Origin: Leptolyngbya sp. PLA1
GTDB taxonomy: Bacteria; Planctomycetota; Phycisphaerae; Phycisphaerales; UBA1924
Assembly: GCA_021405315.1 (NCBI GenBank)
Contig: QWIH01000002.1
Span: forward strand, 1 to 64,000
DNA length: 64,000 nt
Reading direction: 5' to 3'
Shown: one piece after another, positions 1 to 8,948 of the stretch
How the letters are laid out: each line of letters starts with the position of its first letter
How positions within the stretch are numbered: the stretch's first letter is position 1
Program-made: the position numbers and the translations under genes
The notes under the pieces: generated by a model
Seen by the model: only the letters and a program-made list of their open reading frames with translations
Told to the model about the DNA's origin: nothing
The model's database searches: none

Positions 1-118
1 GGGACAGCCCGGCGGTCGCCCCGGCGGCCGTCGCCGACGTCGGCGGGGCCGTGGCGGAGGTGGTGGCGGGGGAGGCCAGACCGGTGAACGCGGGCCCTCG
101 GGACCGCCCCCGGCCTGA
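1..118 (+). CDS. C-terminal end of a Gly/Arg-rich protein (5' end outside window)
   Basis: An open frame enters from the left edge in frame 2 and stops with TGA at 116-118. The visible 38 residues are a low-complexity tail of Gly, Arg and Pro, with a run of six Arg followed by Gly-rich sequence and a short Pro-rich end. Such RG-rich tails are common at the C-terminus of bacterial RNA-binding proteins, for example DEAD-box helicases, but the catalytic part is missing so no function can be assigned. Two other forward frames are also partly open here, so the frame choice rests on composition and on the stop lying just before the next gene. Confidence 0.4.
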   Translation, partial: GQPGGRPGGRRRRRRGRGGGGGGGGQTGERGPSGPPPA

Positions 119-139
119 CCGGCGTGGTACGCTGCGGCC

Positions 140-499
140 ATGGACGCACAGCCGCGGATACTCACGTGGGTCGATCTTCCCGTGGATCGCCCGATGCCGC
201 TGATCGAGCGGCGGCGCGTCATCGGCTCGCACGTGATGATCTCGCGGGTGGAACTCGCGCCCGGCTTTGTGGTCCCCACGCACAGCCACCCGAACGAACA
301 GATGGTCTGCGTGCTGTCGGGACGGGCGGCGTTTGTGCTGCACGAGGGCACGCCCGGTGAGCGCCGCGAGACGCTCGCCGCGGGCCAGGTGCTGCATCTG
401 CCCCCCCACGCGCCGCACGGGTGCACGGCGTTGGAGCCCACGGTGATTCTCGACGTCTTCAGCCCGCCAAGCGAGAAGACGGGCGTGGATCGTGCGTGA
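140..499 (+). CDS. Cupin-domain protein
   Basis: A small single-domain cupin of 119 aa, about the usual length for a stand-alone cupin. The first cupin motif is visible as G42, H48, H50 and E53, with G61 closing it; the second is the L-P-P-H-A-P-H stretch near residues 87-93. These His and Glu residues normally bind one divalent metal inside the beta barrel. No signal peptide is seen, so it should be cytoplasmic. Substrate cannot be inferred; members range from sugar isomerases to dioxygenases and sensors. The ATG at 140 has no clear Shine-Dalgarno sequence. The convergent HIT gene ends 24 nt downstream. Confidence 0.85.
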   Translation: MDAQPRILTWVDLPVDRPMPLIERRRVIGSHVMISRVELAPGFVVPTHSHPNEQMVCVLSGRAAFVLHEGTPGERRETLAAGQVLHLPPHAPHGCTALEPTVILDVFSPPSEKTGVDRA

Positions 500-523
500 G
501 GGCGCGGGGCCGGGCGAGGCGTC

Positions 524-979
524 TCAGGCCCTTCGGATGGCCTCGCTCAGCCTCGACGCGAGGTGTTGCCGGGCCTCGGGCGCGAGCGAGCCGCGGAGGG
601 CATCGGGAGAGCGGAGCCAGACAGGCGCCCGGAGATCCGGCTCGCCGGCGTGGCGGGGCACGATGTGCCAGTGGATGTGGGGCACGACGTTGCCCAGACA
701 CTCGTAGTTCAGGCGCGCGGGGCCGCCCCCTTCACCGTTGGTCGCGAGCACGCGGCGGATGGCCCGCGCCACGCGCGCCACATCGCCCCAGACTCGCGCC
801 TGGCGATCGATGGTCAGTTCGTCCATGTGTTCCACGTGGTCGCGGAGGATGGCGACGCACCAGCCCGGGCATCCCTGGTTCTCACCCAGCACGATCTCAC
901 ACTCATCGAGGGAGGCGAGGTGGTCGGGGCCGCGTGCACGAGCCGCGGCGCAGAGCGGGCAGGAGGTTGAGGCGTTCAT
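524..979 (-). CDS. HIT-family nucleotide hydrolase/transferase
   Basis: Histidine-triad protein of 151 aa. The signature H101-x-H103-x-H105 followed by I-V-P-R-H110 is intact; the middle His of this motif attacks the alpha-phosphate of nucleotide substrates in characterised HIT enzymes. Cys7 and Cys10 form a C-P-L-C pair like the zinc site of many bacterial HIT proteins. The frame is open about 39 codons further upstream, but that stretch is low-quality sequence overlapping a terminator, so the ATG at 979 in front of N-A-S-T-S-C is chosen. The natural substrate of such Fhit/Hint-like proteins is usually a dinucleoside polyphosphate or nucleoside phosphoramidate; that is family knowledge, not seen here. 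Confidence 0.88.
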   Translation of the reverse strand: MNASTSCPLCAAARARGPDHLASLDECEIVLGENQGCPGWCVAILRDHVEHMDELTIDRQARVWGDVARVARAIRRVLATNGEGGGPARLNYECLGNVVPHIHWHIVPRHAGEPDLRAPVWLRSPDALRGSLAPEARQHLASRLSEAIRRA

Positions 980-996
980 GGCGCTGGGAGGGTATG

Positions 997-1023
997 AAAA
1001 CGCCCCGGCGCAAGGCCGGGGCG
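997..1023 (-). terminator. Rho-independent terminator of the OmpA-type lipoprotein gene
   Basis: A perfect 9-bp GC stem (1001-1009 with 1015-1023) closes a 5-nt loop. Read on the minus strand the stem is followed directly by TTTT (1000-997). It lies 32 nt after the stop of the lipoprotein gene and just before the HIT gene start, separating the two transcripts. Confidence 0.8.
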
Positions 1024-1055
1024 AGGGGTCTGCTTGTGAGTTGGATCGGGTCCGC

Positions 1056-1943
1056 CTACTTGGAGATGTCGGCGGGGCGGGCGGGGGGCTCCTCACGCGT
1101 GGGCGTGAGGCTGGTGCCGGTCGTGGCCGGGACGACTTCCGCCGCGGGCGCCGACCCGGCGGACTTGACGAGGAAGATCTCCACGCGGCGGTTCGCGGGG
1201 GTGTTGCCGGAGGCGGTGTTGACGACGGCGGGGCGGTACTCGCCCCAGCCCGCGGCCATCAAGCGGCCCGGGTTCACACCCATCTTCATGAGGTCGTCGA
1301 TCACCGCGATGGAGCGGTGGGCCGAGAGGTGGCGGTTGGTCGGGTGCTTTGCCCGGGTGCTGGCCTGAGAGATGCGCTGGCTGTCGGTGTGGCCCTCGAC
1401 GATGACGTCGTAGCCGCTGGCGGCGGAGTTGTTCAGGATCTGGGCCAAGGCGCTCAGGGCCTGCTTGGCCTGCTCCTTCACGACGTCGGAGCCGGAGTCG
1501 AAGGTGAGATCGGCGGCGAATCGCAGCATCCCGCGGGCGGCGTCGAACTTGATGAGGTCGGGGTACTGGTCGGCCAGGGCGGTGAGCGCGGCGTTCACCT
1601 CGGCGGGGAGCGGGCCGAACTGCATGCCGGCCATCTGCTGTTCGAGGGTGCGGAAGTCCGCGAGCGCCCGGTCGAGCTGTCGGCGGAGTTCGTCGTTCTG
1701 CTGCTGCAGGGTCGCGAGCGCGCCGGAGGAGTTGCCGTAGTTCTTGCGGAGGAGGTCCAGCGCCGCACGGGCCTCGTCGCGCTCGCGCGTGCGCTCCGAG
1801 AGCTGCGAGGACAGGCTGGAGTTGGTCTCGTAGAGGCGGTCGTACTCACCCTGGTTGATGCACCCGCCCATCAGCATGGTCAGGCCACCGAGGCAGATCA
1901 GGCCGACGCGGGCCAACACGGACTTCTTCATCGCGATGCTCAT
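1056..1943 (-). CDS. OmpA-family outer-membrane lipoprotein with coiled coil
   Basis: A 295-aa envelope protein. The N-terminus is basic, then hydrophobic, ending in the lipobox M25-G-G-C28, so Cys28 should be lipidated. Residues of about 35-110 are rich in Leu, Glu, Arg and Gln and look like a coiled coil. The C-terminal half is an OmpA/Pal-like peptidoglycan-binding domain, with the V-E-G-H-T-D-S segment and the N-R-R-V-E-I motif near residue 262. It probably links the outer membrane to peptidoglycan, in the style of Pal or the OmpA-like MotB family. The start at 1943 is supported by an AAGGAG sequence 8 nt upstream; a second Met four codons later is also possible. A terminator follows at 997-1023. 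Confidence 0.9.
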   Translation of the reverse strand: MSIAMKKSVLARVGLICLGGLTMLMGGCINQGEYDRLYETNSSLSSQLSERTRERDEARAALDLLRKNYGNSSGALATLQQQNDELRRQLDRALADFRTLEQQMAGMQFGPLPAEVNAALTALADQYPDLIKFDAARGMLRFAADLTFDSGSDVVKEQAKQALSALAQILNNSAASGYDVIVEGHTDSQRISQASTRAKHPTNRHLSAHRSIAVIDDLMKMGVNPGRLMAAGWGEYRPAVVNTASGNTPANRRVEIFLVKSAGSAPAAEVVPATTGTSLTPTREEPPARPADISK

Positions 1944-2123
1944 GTCGTACACTCCTTTGACCGGTCGGCGCTCGCGGACCTCCGTGGGCGCGGCGTCTTG
2001 GTTCGCGTGTAAGGCGAATGCTATCCGATTCCCGGCTCCGCGCGGGACAACCTCGGGTGTTTCTTGCGCGGCGAGTTCCCCACCCGCCGCCGCCAATTCC
2101 ATCGGGTGTCGATCGCTTCCGCC

Positions 2124-3458
2124 ATGAATCCAGACCTCCTCTTCCAGATCCGCAAACTCAGGCCCGGAAAGGTCTTGCTTACCGGGGCGCGTCTTGCGAG
2201 CCCCGGCTTGCGGGCCGAGGTGACTGGCGATCTCCTGCTCGATGTTGGGCCGGTGGACGTGTTCGGGGGGGGGGCTGGGCGTGCCGCGGACCTGCGGGGC
2301 TACCCGCGCCGGGCGGTCAGGGTGCTCGCGTTGGGGGCGGGTGGACCGGCTGCCGCCACTCGCCTGGACGCGTCGGGCTGGCTTCTGATGCCCGGGCTGG
2401 TCAATGCCCACACGCACCTGGACCTGACGCACATAGGCCCGCGTCCGGCGCCCGGGGGCTTTCGGGAGTTCATCGACATCGTGCGTCGGGGCCGGCACTC
2501 GGACGAGGCGGCGATCGCGCTGAGCGTCGCCGATGGAGCCGCGGCATGTGCCGGGGCTGGCGTTGTGGCGGTGGGGGACATCGCGGGGGCGGTCGCCGGG
2601 CGGGCCTCCGCAGCCGCGACTCGCGCCCTGGCGGCGACGGGTCTGCACGGCGTGAGCTACCTCGAGTTCTTTGCCCTGGGCGCGGGAGAGAGGGTTGGCC
2701 TCGATCGCGTTGGTGAGGCACTAGCGGGCGTCCGGGCTCTGGACAGACCCGGATTCCGAGTCGGCGTGCAGCCCCACGCGCCGTACAGCGTCGCGCCGGG
2801 GGCGTTCGAGGACGCGGCGGCGTTGGGCGTTCCCCGTTGCACGCACCTCGCCGAGAGTCCGGAGGAGGCCCGCCTGGTGGCCCACGCGGATGGTCCGCTG
2901 CGGGACTTTCTGGGCGAGATCGGCGTGTGGAACGACGAGGCATCACGAGCGTTCGGCGCGGGGGCATCGCCGGTGGCGCACCTTGCCGGCGTGCTGCGCC
3001 TGGGGGGCTGGACGGTCGTGCACGTGAACGATGCGAGCGACGCGGACATCGCGATCCTGGCCACGAGCGGTGCGAGTGTGGTCTACTGCCCGCGTGCATC
3101 GGCGTACTTCGGCGCGGAGCGGGCCTTTGGCCCGCACCGATACCGAGAGATGCTTCGTGCGGGGGTGAACGTTGCGCTGGGCACGGACTCGGTCATCAAT
3201 CTTCCCCTCCCCGATCTCTCGGTGTGGGAGGAGATGAGGCTGCTCCATCGCCGGGACGGCGTTCCGGGCGGGACGCTCCTCCGGATGGCGACGGCGGGCG
3301 GCGCACGGGCGCTGGGGCTCGATCCGCGGGCGTTCGAGTTCGGGGCCGGCGCGACGCTCGCGGGGCTTTCGGGCGTGCGAACCGGCGGCGGAGGCCTGGA
3401 CGAGGCGCTGCGCGGAGACGATTCGCCCGTCACGCTGCTGCTGGGGGTCCTGGATTGA
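2124..3458 (+). CDS. Amidohydrolase-family deaminase/hydrolase
   Basis: A cytoplasmic metal-dependent hydrolase of 444 aa in the TrzA/MtaD/guanine-deaminase branch of the amidohydrolase superfamily. Visible motifs in order are N-A-H-T-H-L-D (metal-binding HxH), Q-P-H-A-P-Y-S, T-H-L-A-E-S, V-V-H-V-N-D, and G-T-D-S, which supplies the catalytic Asp. The chloro/aminohydrolase branch includes aminodeoxyfutalosine deaminase of the futalosine menaquinone pathway, which would fit this kind of organism, but nothing in the neighbourhood proves that substrate. The frame is open 20 codons further upstream; the ATG at 2124 is preferred because the extension is poorly protein-like. Neither start has a strong ribosome binding site. 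Confidence 0.85.
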   Translation: MNPDLLFQIRKLRPGKVLLTGARLASPGLRAEVTGDLLLDVGPVDVFGGGAGRAADLRGYPRRAVRVLALGAGGPAAATRLDASGWLLMPGLVNAHTHLDLTHIGPRPAPGGFREFIDIVRRGRHSDEAAIALSVADGAAACAGAGVVAVGDIAGAVAGRASAAATRALAATGLHGVSYLEFFALGAGERVGLDRVGEALAGVRALDRPGFRVGVQPHAPYSVAPGAFEDAAALGVPRCTHLAESPEEARLVAHADGPLRDFLGEIGVWNDEASRAFGAGASPVAHLAGVLRLGGWTVVHVNDASDADIAILATSGASVVYCPRASAYFGAERAFGPHRYREMLRAGVNVALGTDSVINLPLPDLSVWEEMRLLHRRDGVPGGTLLRMATAGGARALGLDPRAFEFGAGATLAGLSGVRTGGGGLDEALRGDDSPVTLLLGVLD

Positions 3459-3504
3459 TCGTACTATTCCCCGCCCGCGGCACCGCGTGCAACGAGGAGC
3501 CCCG

Positions 3505-6057
3505 ATGAGTCTGAAGTGGCGCCGCAACAAGGCCTGGGAAGACGCGAATCTCACCGGCCCCTGGACGCCCGTCCGCTGGGTGCTGCGCGCTCTCAGCAGC
3601 ATCACCCTCGCGGTCATCCTCCTCGTGCTCGTCGCCCTCTACGGCGTGTCGGCCAGTGTCCCCGTCGGCCTGCTCGCGCTCGGCGTCACCTACGTGGTCT
3701 ACGGGCTCACGCTCATCGTGACGCTCCTGCTTCTGGCGGGCGGGCCCGCGATCGCGCTGGGGCGGGTGCTCCGCCCCGCTTCCTGCGGCGCGGCGCGGCT
3801 CGCCTCGATCCTCACGCTCGTGGTGCTGATCCCCGCGGTCACGTACCTCTGGTTCATCCTCGTCTGGCCGGCCCTCCGGTACGACCCCGTGGCGCACACC
3901 GGGCTCCGGCTCTTCTCCGAGTTCGTGGAGGAGTACCGTAACCTCACGGTGCGGCGGGTGCCGGGTCTGGAGATGTCCGAGCTCGAGTACTACTCCTGGT
4001 GGCCCCTCCGGCTGATCCTGGTCCTGTTCGTGGCGAACATGGTCGTCGCGACCGTCCGACGCATCGAGTTCACGTTCCGGAACATCGGCGTCCTGACGGT
4101 GCACACCGGCATTGTGGTCATCGCGCTCGGAGCGGTGTACTACAAGGGGCTCAAGAAGGAAGGCGACGCCGTGCTCCTCGCCGGGCCCGTGGATCCCGTG
4201 TCCGGGAAGATCACTCCCGGGGAGCCCGTGGACCGCTTCTTCGACAACACCGACGTGGCCCTCATCGTCCGAACCGGGGCGACGTACGAGCAGAGACGGC
4301 TGCGCGGGATCCCGCGATATCACGAGTACGGTCTGACTGAAGTGGGCGGCCAGAGCGTCTCCGACGTCGCCGGCTACCAGCGGCCATGGCTCGACTGGCC
4401 CGGGAGGTCTCTGTCCCGCTCTGTCCCGGGTCCGGCCGACGGCTCGGCCGAACCGTTCTCACTCCGGGTCATCGGTTACGCGCCCTACGCGGACCCGTAC
4501 CGCGATTGGGTGCGCGTGGATGGCGAGGCGCCGGACGCCACGCCCCTGCGCGTGGTCATGCTGCACGCGAACCTGAAGAAGGGCGAAACGCCCGACGCCT
4601 CCGCCCCGCTGGACGATGGCGCGACCGGCGACCCGTACTTCGCGTTCACGCTCGCGCCGAAGCTCGCGGCGGACAGAGCCTCGGAGCAGGAGTCCTTCGC
4701 CGTCGAGTACGCGATGGAGATGCCCGAGGAACGTTGGCGGGACCTCTCCGAGCCTCTGCCCGAGGGCACCCAGCACGCGCTGGTGGTCGAGATCCCCGGC
4801 GACAAGCCATTCCGCGCGGTGTATCCGGTTGACGAGGGCGCGACCCTCCCCGTGGGCGAGACCGGCTACACCCTCGAGGTGCGGGGCCTCTCTCCCACGC
4901 CACCGTTCCCCATCATCACGCCGGGATACCAGGGCGCGGCCAGCAGCGTGGCCATCGTCCGGGTCCGCACGCCCAAGGGCGAACTCTTCGACCGCTACGT
5001 GTACCACCGGTTCCCCGAGATCAGTCAGGACATGCTGCAGGAGGCGAACGAGCGGGGAATGCCCGCGCGGCGCGACGCCGACCCGGCCATCCGGATCGCG
5101 CTGGTGGAGGCGGACAAGTTCCGTGCGTATTTCACCGAGGACGCCGCCGGCAATGTCCGCGTCCTGGTCAGGCAGTTTGGCGGCAAGGTGAACACGTACG
5201 GCCCGCTCACGCCGGGCGAGTACGTGCCGCTGGTCCCGAAGGTGAAGCTGCGCCTCGCGGAGAGCTGGGCGCACGCGGTGCGGGTCGACCGGCCGCTCCC
5301 GACCCCGGAGCTGGAGCGTGACGCCAAGGCTGTGGGCACCCACGAGCACGCGATGCTGGGAGTGGAGGTGCGTTCTGGCGAGGTTCGTCGCGTGGTCTGG
5401 CTCCCGTTCGAGCGGTACTGGAGCCCGGGCTCCAAGAGCGAGCGCACGGTCGCGGTGCCCGGCGTCGGTCCGGTGACCCTCGCGTTCGCCCGCCTGCAGC
5501 ACGCGCTACCGGGCTTTGTCATCCGCCTGACCGACTTCGAGATGGTCGCGTACGACCATCGGGGGGCACCGCGCGACTACCAGTCGCGCGTTCGCGTCAC
5601 GCCGGTCGACGGCGCCGGGTTCGACGAGTACGAGCACGTGACGCAGCTCAACGCGCCGCTCCGGGCGCCGTTCATGTGGGACGACACCCGCCGCTCGTGG
5701 CCCGCGAACTTCGCCCTCACGCTCGCGCACGGCCTGTCGCCGAACCAGTACAAGTTCAGCCAGGCGGGCTGGGACGCGCAGGGCTGGGAACGCACCCAGC
5801 GGCTCGCCGACGCGGGCCAGGCCAAGGCCCCCTCGGTCCGGTTCACCATCCTGGGAGTGGGTAACAACCCCGGCATCCACGTGATCGCGCTGGGCGGCGT
5901 GCTGATGGCCCTGGGCATCCCCTGGGCGTTCTACCTCAAGCCGTACCTCGTCCGTCGGGAGAAGGCCAGGATTCAGGCGACGCTTGCCAGGGAGAAGTCG
6001 CTCGGGGGAGTTGCCGGGGCTCGGAAGGCCGAGACACCGGAGGAGGTGCTGCTGTGA
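3505..6057 (+). CDS. resB: Cytochrome c biogenesis protein ResB (Ccs1)
   Basis: An 850-aa membrane protein of system II cytochrome c maturation, which with CcsA moves haem across the membrane and attaches it to apocytochrome c. Five hydrophobic segments lie in the first 220 residues, including one ending V-H-T-G-I-V-V-I-A-L-G; a soluble domain of nearly 600 residues follows, and a last membrane helix beginning N-P-G-I-H near residue 790 matches the conserved His-containing C-terminal helix of ResB. It is much longer than the roughly 450-550 aa ResB of Gram-positive bacteria because of the extracytoplasmic domain. Start: GAGGAG lies 5 nt before the ATG at 3505. Its end overlaps the ccsA start by 4 nt (GTGA). 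Confidence 0.88.
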   Translation: MSLKWRRNKAWEDANLTGPWTPVRWVLRALSSITLAVILLVLVALYGVSASVPVGLLALGVTYVVYGLTLIVTLLLLAGGPAIALGRVLRPASCGAARLASILTLVVLIPAVTYLWFILVWPALRYDPVAHTGLRLFSEFVEEYRNLTVRRVPGLEMSELEYYSWWPLRLILVLFVANMVVATVRRIEFTFRNIGVLTVHTGIVVIALGAVYYKGLKKEGDAVLLAGPVDPVSGKITPGEPVDRFFDNTDVALIVRTGATYEQRRLRGIPRYHEYGLTEVGGQSVSDVAGYQRPWLDWPGRSLSRSVPGPADGSAEPFSLRVIGYAPYADPYRDWVRVDGEAPDATPLRVVMLHANLKKGETPDASAPLDDGATGDPYFAFTLAPKLAADRASEQESFAVEYAMEMPEERWRDLSEPLPEGTQHALVVEIPGDKPFRAVYPVDEGATLPVGETGYTLEVRGLSPTPPFPIITPGYQGAASSVAIVRVRTPKGELFDRYVYHRFPEISQDMLQEANERGMPARRDADPAIRIALVEADKFRAYFTEDAAGNVRVLVRQFGGKVNTYGPLTPGEYVPLVPKVKLRLAESWAHAVRVDRPLPTPELERDAKAVGTHEHAMLGVEVRSGEVRRVVWLPFERYWSPGSKSERTVAVPGVGPVTLAFARLQHALPGFVIRLTDFEMVAYDHRGAPRDYQSRVRVTPVDGAGFDEYEHVTQLNAPLRAPFMWDDTRRSWPANFALTLAHGLSPNQYKFSQAGWDAQGWERTQRLADAGQAKAPSVRFTILGVGNNPGIHVIALGGVLMALGIPWAFYLKPYLVRREKARIQATLAREKSLGGVAGARKAETPEEVLL

Positions 6058-7829
6058 ACCCGTCCCATCGAGCCCTCTGGCTTGTCATCTTCGCCCTTTG
6101 TCTGCCCGCGGCGCTGCGGGCACAGACCGCCCCGGAGGGCAACGCGCACCCCGCGCCTTCGGCGGTGTCCGCGGCCCAGGGCGCCGAGCAGCCCCCCTTC
6201 GGGACGCCCACTCGCACCACCATGTCCGCGCGGGCCAAGAGCGAGTTCGCGGCGAAGGTCGACCTTTCGCCCCTGCGCGACCTCGCGGTGCTCCACAGCG
6301 GGCGCGTGAAGGTCCTGGACACGCTGGCCGGAGAGACGGTGCGGGGCCTGACCGGCCGCCGCACGTACCAGGACTTTCTGAAGCCCGAGGGTGCAACGCC
6401 CGAGGACGAGGCTCGCGGTGTGAAGGTCGTGAACTATGACCCGCTGTTCACGCTGCTGGATCTGGCGATCGATCCGGGGTACTACCACGACAAGGCGCTC
6501 CTGGGTGTGGACTTCCTGCCGCTCCGGAAGGAGCTTCTGGCGGCGGCGTTCCCGGGGGACGAGGCCGCACGCGAGCGGTGGCTGAAGGTGGGGCGCATCA
6601 CGCCCGACATGTTCGACGCGCACGCCGGCGCTGTGGCGCGGGAGCACGTGAGCGAGGAGGGGTTCCGCTCGGGCCTGATGCGGATCGACCGCGCGTTCTC
6701 GCTCTATGAGGGGACGGGGGCGAACTTCCTGCTTGTGGCCCCCGAGACGGCGGACAAGCCCTGGACGCACCTCTCGCTGCTGCCCGAGGGTCACCCGGCT
6801 CGCGCGGCGGCGCTGGCGCTCGGGGCCGCGTGGCGTGCGGGGGATGCGGACGCGGTCTCCGCGCACGCCTCGACGCTCGCCGCCGAACTCCCCCGCATCA
6901 ACGCGGCGGTGTACCCGACGACGGCGCGCTCGCTGGAGGGGCTGTACAACCGCGTTCGCGCGTTCGAGTGGGGCTTCTGGGCGTACGGCTTCGGGCTCGT
7001 GACGCTCCTGCTGGCCTTCGGCACGGGGAGGCGGTGGGTTGCCTGGGTCGGGGCCGGGTTCATGGCGCTCGCCATCGCCATGCACTCCTTTGGCTTCATC
7101 TCGCGGTGTCTCATCGCCGAGCGGTTTGCCATCCAGAACCAGTTTGAAAGCATGACGGGCCTCAGCCTCTTCGCGGTGCTGGTCGCGACCGTGATCATGG
7201 TCGCGCGGCGCCAGTGGTTGTTCGGTGCCGCGGCGTGCGCCGTCGGATTCCTGGTGCTCATCACCGCGACGCAGACCGCCATCCCGGGCAAGAACATCGA
7301 GCGAGAGGCCGCGATCCTCAACACCAGCGTGCTGCTCAAGTACCACGTCACGACCGTGCTCGCGTCGTACGGCCTGATCCTGCTCGGGTTCGTCGCCAGC
7401 CTCTTCTTCCTCGGCGTGCACTACGCGGCGCGGCTGGGGAAGGCCCAGCCGTCCCCGGCGGGCGGCGGCATGGAGATCGCCCTCGGCGCGGCGCCCGGTT
7501 CCATCGCCACGCGGGACAAGCTCCTCCACGACCTCGACTCAGCCCAGATGATCCTCCTGCAGCTCGCGTTCTGGACCCTGGGCGTGGGCATCCTGCTCGG
7601 CGCGTGGTGGGCCGACCACTCCTGGGGACGGTGGTGGGCCTTTGATCCCAAGGAAACCTGGGCGCTGATCACCTGGATCGTGTACCTCATCGTCATTCAC
7701 GTACGCATCGGCCTCCCCGCGAAGAAGGGGCTCGTGACCTCCTGGCTCAGCGTGGTCGGGTTTTTCATCATGCTCTGGACGTACTTCGGCGTGAATCTCC
7801 TCCTGCCCGGGCTCCACGCGTATGCCTGA
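6054..7829 (+). CDS. ccsA: Cytochrome c biogenesis protein CcsA with long N-terminal periplasmic domain
   Basis: The partner of ResB, 591 aa, translated from a GTG inside the ResB stop and preceded by AGGAGG. It opens with a signal peptide-like segment, then about 290 residues of soluble domain, then eight or so membrane helices. The haem-handling signature is plain: a tryptophan-rich segment W-G-R-W-W-A-F-D-P-K-E-T-W near residue 525, preceded by A-D-H. An upstream helix carries H-S-F-G-F and the following loop Q-N-Q-F-E-S-M replaces the usual N-M-Y-E-S. CcsA proteins are normally about 300-390 aa, so the N-terminal domain is extra and may recognise apocytochrome; that last point is inference. 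Confidence 0.9.
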   Translation: MNPSHRALWLVIFALCLPAALRAQTAPEGNAHPAPSAVSAAQGAEQPPFGTPTRTTMSARAKSEFAAKVDLSPLRDLAVLHSGRVKVLDTLAGETVRGLTGRRTYQDFLKPEGATPEDEARGVKVVNYDPLFTLLDLAIDPGYYHDKALLGVDFLPLRKELLAAAFPGDEAARERWLKVGRITPDMFDAHAGAVAREHVSEEGFRSGLMRIDRAFSLYEGTGANFLLVAPETADKPWTHLSLLPEGHPARAAALALGAAWRAGDADAVSAHASTLAAELPRINAAVYPTTARSLEGLYNRVRAFEWGFWAYGFGLVTLLLAFGTGRRWVAWVGAGFMALAIAMHSFGFISRCLIAERFAIQNQFESMTGLSLFAVLVATVIMVARRQWLFGAAACAVGFLVLITATQTAIPGKNIEREAAILNTSVLLKYHVTTVLASYGLILLGFVASLFFLGVHYAARLGKAQPSPAGGGMEIALGAAPGSIATRDKLLHDLDSAQMILLQLAFWTLGVGILLGAWWADHSWGRWWAFDPKETWALITWIVYLIVIHVRIGLPAKKGLVTSWLSVVGFFIMLWTYFGVNLLLPGLHAYA

Positions 7830-8445
7830 GCGGGCCGCGCTCCCCCGCGAGTTCTTCGCGCGAGGGGCACAGTCCCTTGCGCCGGCGCTGCTCGGCGGGC
7901 GCCTGATCCACGTCACGCCGCGGGGCGAGCGGCTCGCCGGCGTCATCGTCGAGACGGAGGCGTATGTCGGCATCGAGGACCGTGCGAGTCACTCCTTCGG
8001 CGGGCGACGCTCACCGCGGAACGAGTCCATGTACGCCCGGCCCGGCACCGCGTACGTGTACTTCACCTACGGCATGCACCACTGCTTCAACGTCGTGTGC
8101 GCCGGCGAGGGGGATCCGCAGGCCGTGCTCGTCCGCGCCCTCGAGCCCGACGAGGGCCTGCCCATCATGAGGTCGCTCCGTGAGGTCCGGGGCACTGTCC
8201 GTTCGGATCGCGACCTCACCTCCGGACCCGGGAAGCTCTGCCAGGCCATGGCCATCGGGCGGGAGCTGGACGGCACCGACCTGTGCGAGAGCTCGGTCTT
8301 GTGGATCGAGCCGGGCCGGAGTCCCGGCCCGATCTGTCAAGGCCCGAGAATCGGTCTGGGGGCCGCGGGAATGTGGAAGACCCGCCGCCTGAGGTGGTGG
8401 GAACGGGATTGTCCGTTCGTAAGCACGGCCGGCCGAAGGGGCTAG
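7822..8445 (+). CDS. DNA-3-methyladenine glycosylase (AAG/MPG family)
   Basis: A base-excision repair enzyme of 207 aa, the usual length. It matches the AAG family across the protein: E-T-E-A-Y near residue 41 contains the catalytic Glu that activates water, followed by D-R-A-S-H-S, R-N-E-S-M-Y, G-T-A-Y-V-Y and Y-G-M-H-H-C-F-N, and later L-T-S-G-P-G-K-L-C. The family flips out 3-methyladenine, hypoxanthine and other alkylated purines. Its ATG overlaps the end of ccsA by 8 nt, so it is probably co-transcribed with the cytochrome genes although there is no functional link. No terminator with a T-run follows; a GC palindrome near 8494-8508 lacks one. Confidence 0.93.
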   Translation: MPERAALPREFFARGAQSLAPALLGGRLIHVTPRGERLAGVIVETEAYVGIEDRASHSFGGRRSPRNESMYARPGTAYVYFTYGMHHCFNVVCAGEGDPQAVLVRALEPDEGLPIMRSLREVRGTVRSDRDLTSGPGKLCQAMAIGRELDGTDLCESSVLWIEPGRSPGPICQGPRIGLGAAGMWKTRRLRWWERDCPFVSTAGRRG

Positions 8446-8533
8446 ACCGCCCACCGGGGGCGAACTAGTATCACGGGCCGTAGGTCGTGGACAGCCCGGG
8501 CCCCGGGCCGGTCCGTCACGGGAGGCCGAATCT

Positions 8534-8920
8534 GTGAGCGAATCATCGCCCGACGTTCGCGATCGAGTTCCACCCCTCAGCGAGTACCCGCCCCAGGCGT
8601 GCCAGTTCATCCGTGAGGGCTTGGCGCACACCGTGAAGATGGTCCACGGCGAGGCCGGCGACGCGGAGGACGAAAGCCGCCACGTGAATGGGCAGCAGCT
8701 CTGCCTGGGTCTCCGTGACTATGCCGTGCGCCGGTACGGACTCCTGGCCCGCACGGTCCTCCGCAGTTGGAACATCCACACGACCGAGGACTTCGGCAAG
8801 CTGGTGTTCTCGATGATCGAGGCCCAACTCATGCGGAAGACCGACGAGGACCGCCTCGAGCACTTCCAGGGCGTGTTCGATTTCGACGAGGCATTCGGCG
8901 ACCTGCCCGCCCGGCGCTGA
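8534..8920 (+). CDS. Conserved PVC-group hypothetical protein (Minf_1886-like)
   Basis: A 128-aa soluble protein of unknown function, rich in acidic and aromatic residues, without signal peptide or membrane helix. The pattern of L-G-L-R-D-Y-A, Y-G-L-L-A-R, W-N-I-H-T-T-E-D-F-G and V-F-D-F-D-E-A-F matches, from memory, the short family named after Minf_1886 that is found in planctomycetes and verrucomicrobia. It therefore supports the taxonomic reading of the window. GTG start at 8534 with GGGAGG upstream. It stands between a repair gene and a permease and shows no obvious operon partner. Confidence 0.75.
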   Translation: MSESSPDVRDRVPPLSEYPPQACQFIREGLAHTVKMVHGEAGDAEDESRHVNGQQLCLGLRDYAVRRYGLLARTVLRSWNIHTTEDFGKLVFSMIEAQLMRKTDEDRLEHFQGVFDFDEAFGDLPARR

Positions 8921-8948
8921 CGCACGGGTTTCTCGGCGAGGCTAGATT

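Noticed and set aside
8494-8508. GC palindrome between the glycosylase gene and the next gene, considered as a terminator
   Set aside because: No T-run follows on either strand, and the loop would be a single base in the perfect pairing; likely chance in GC-rich sequence.
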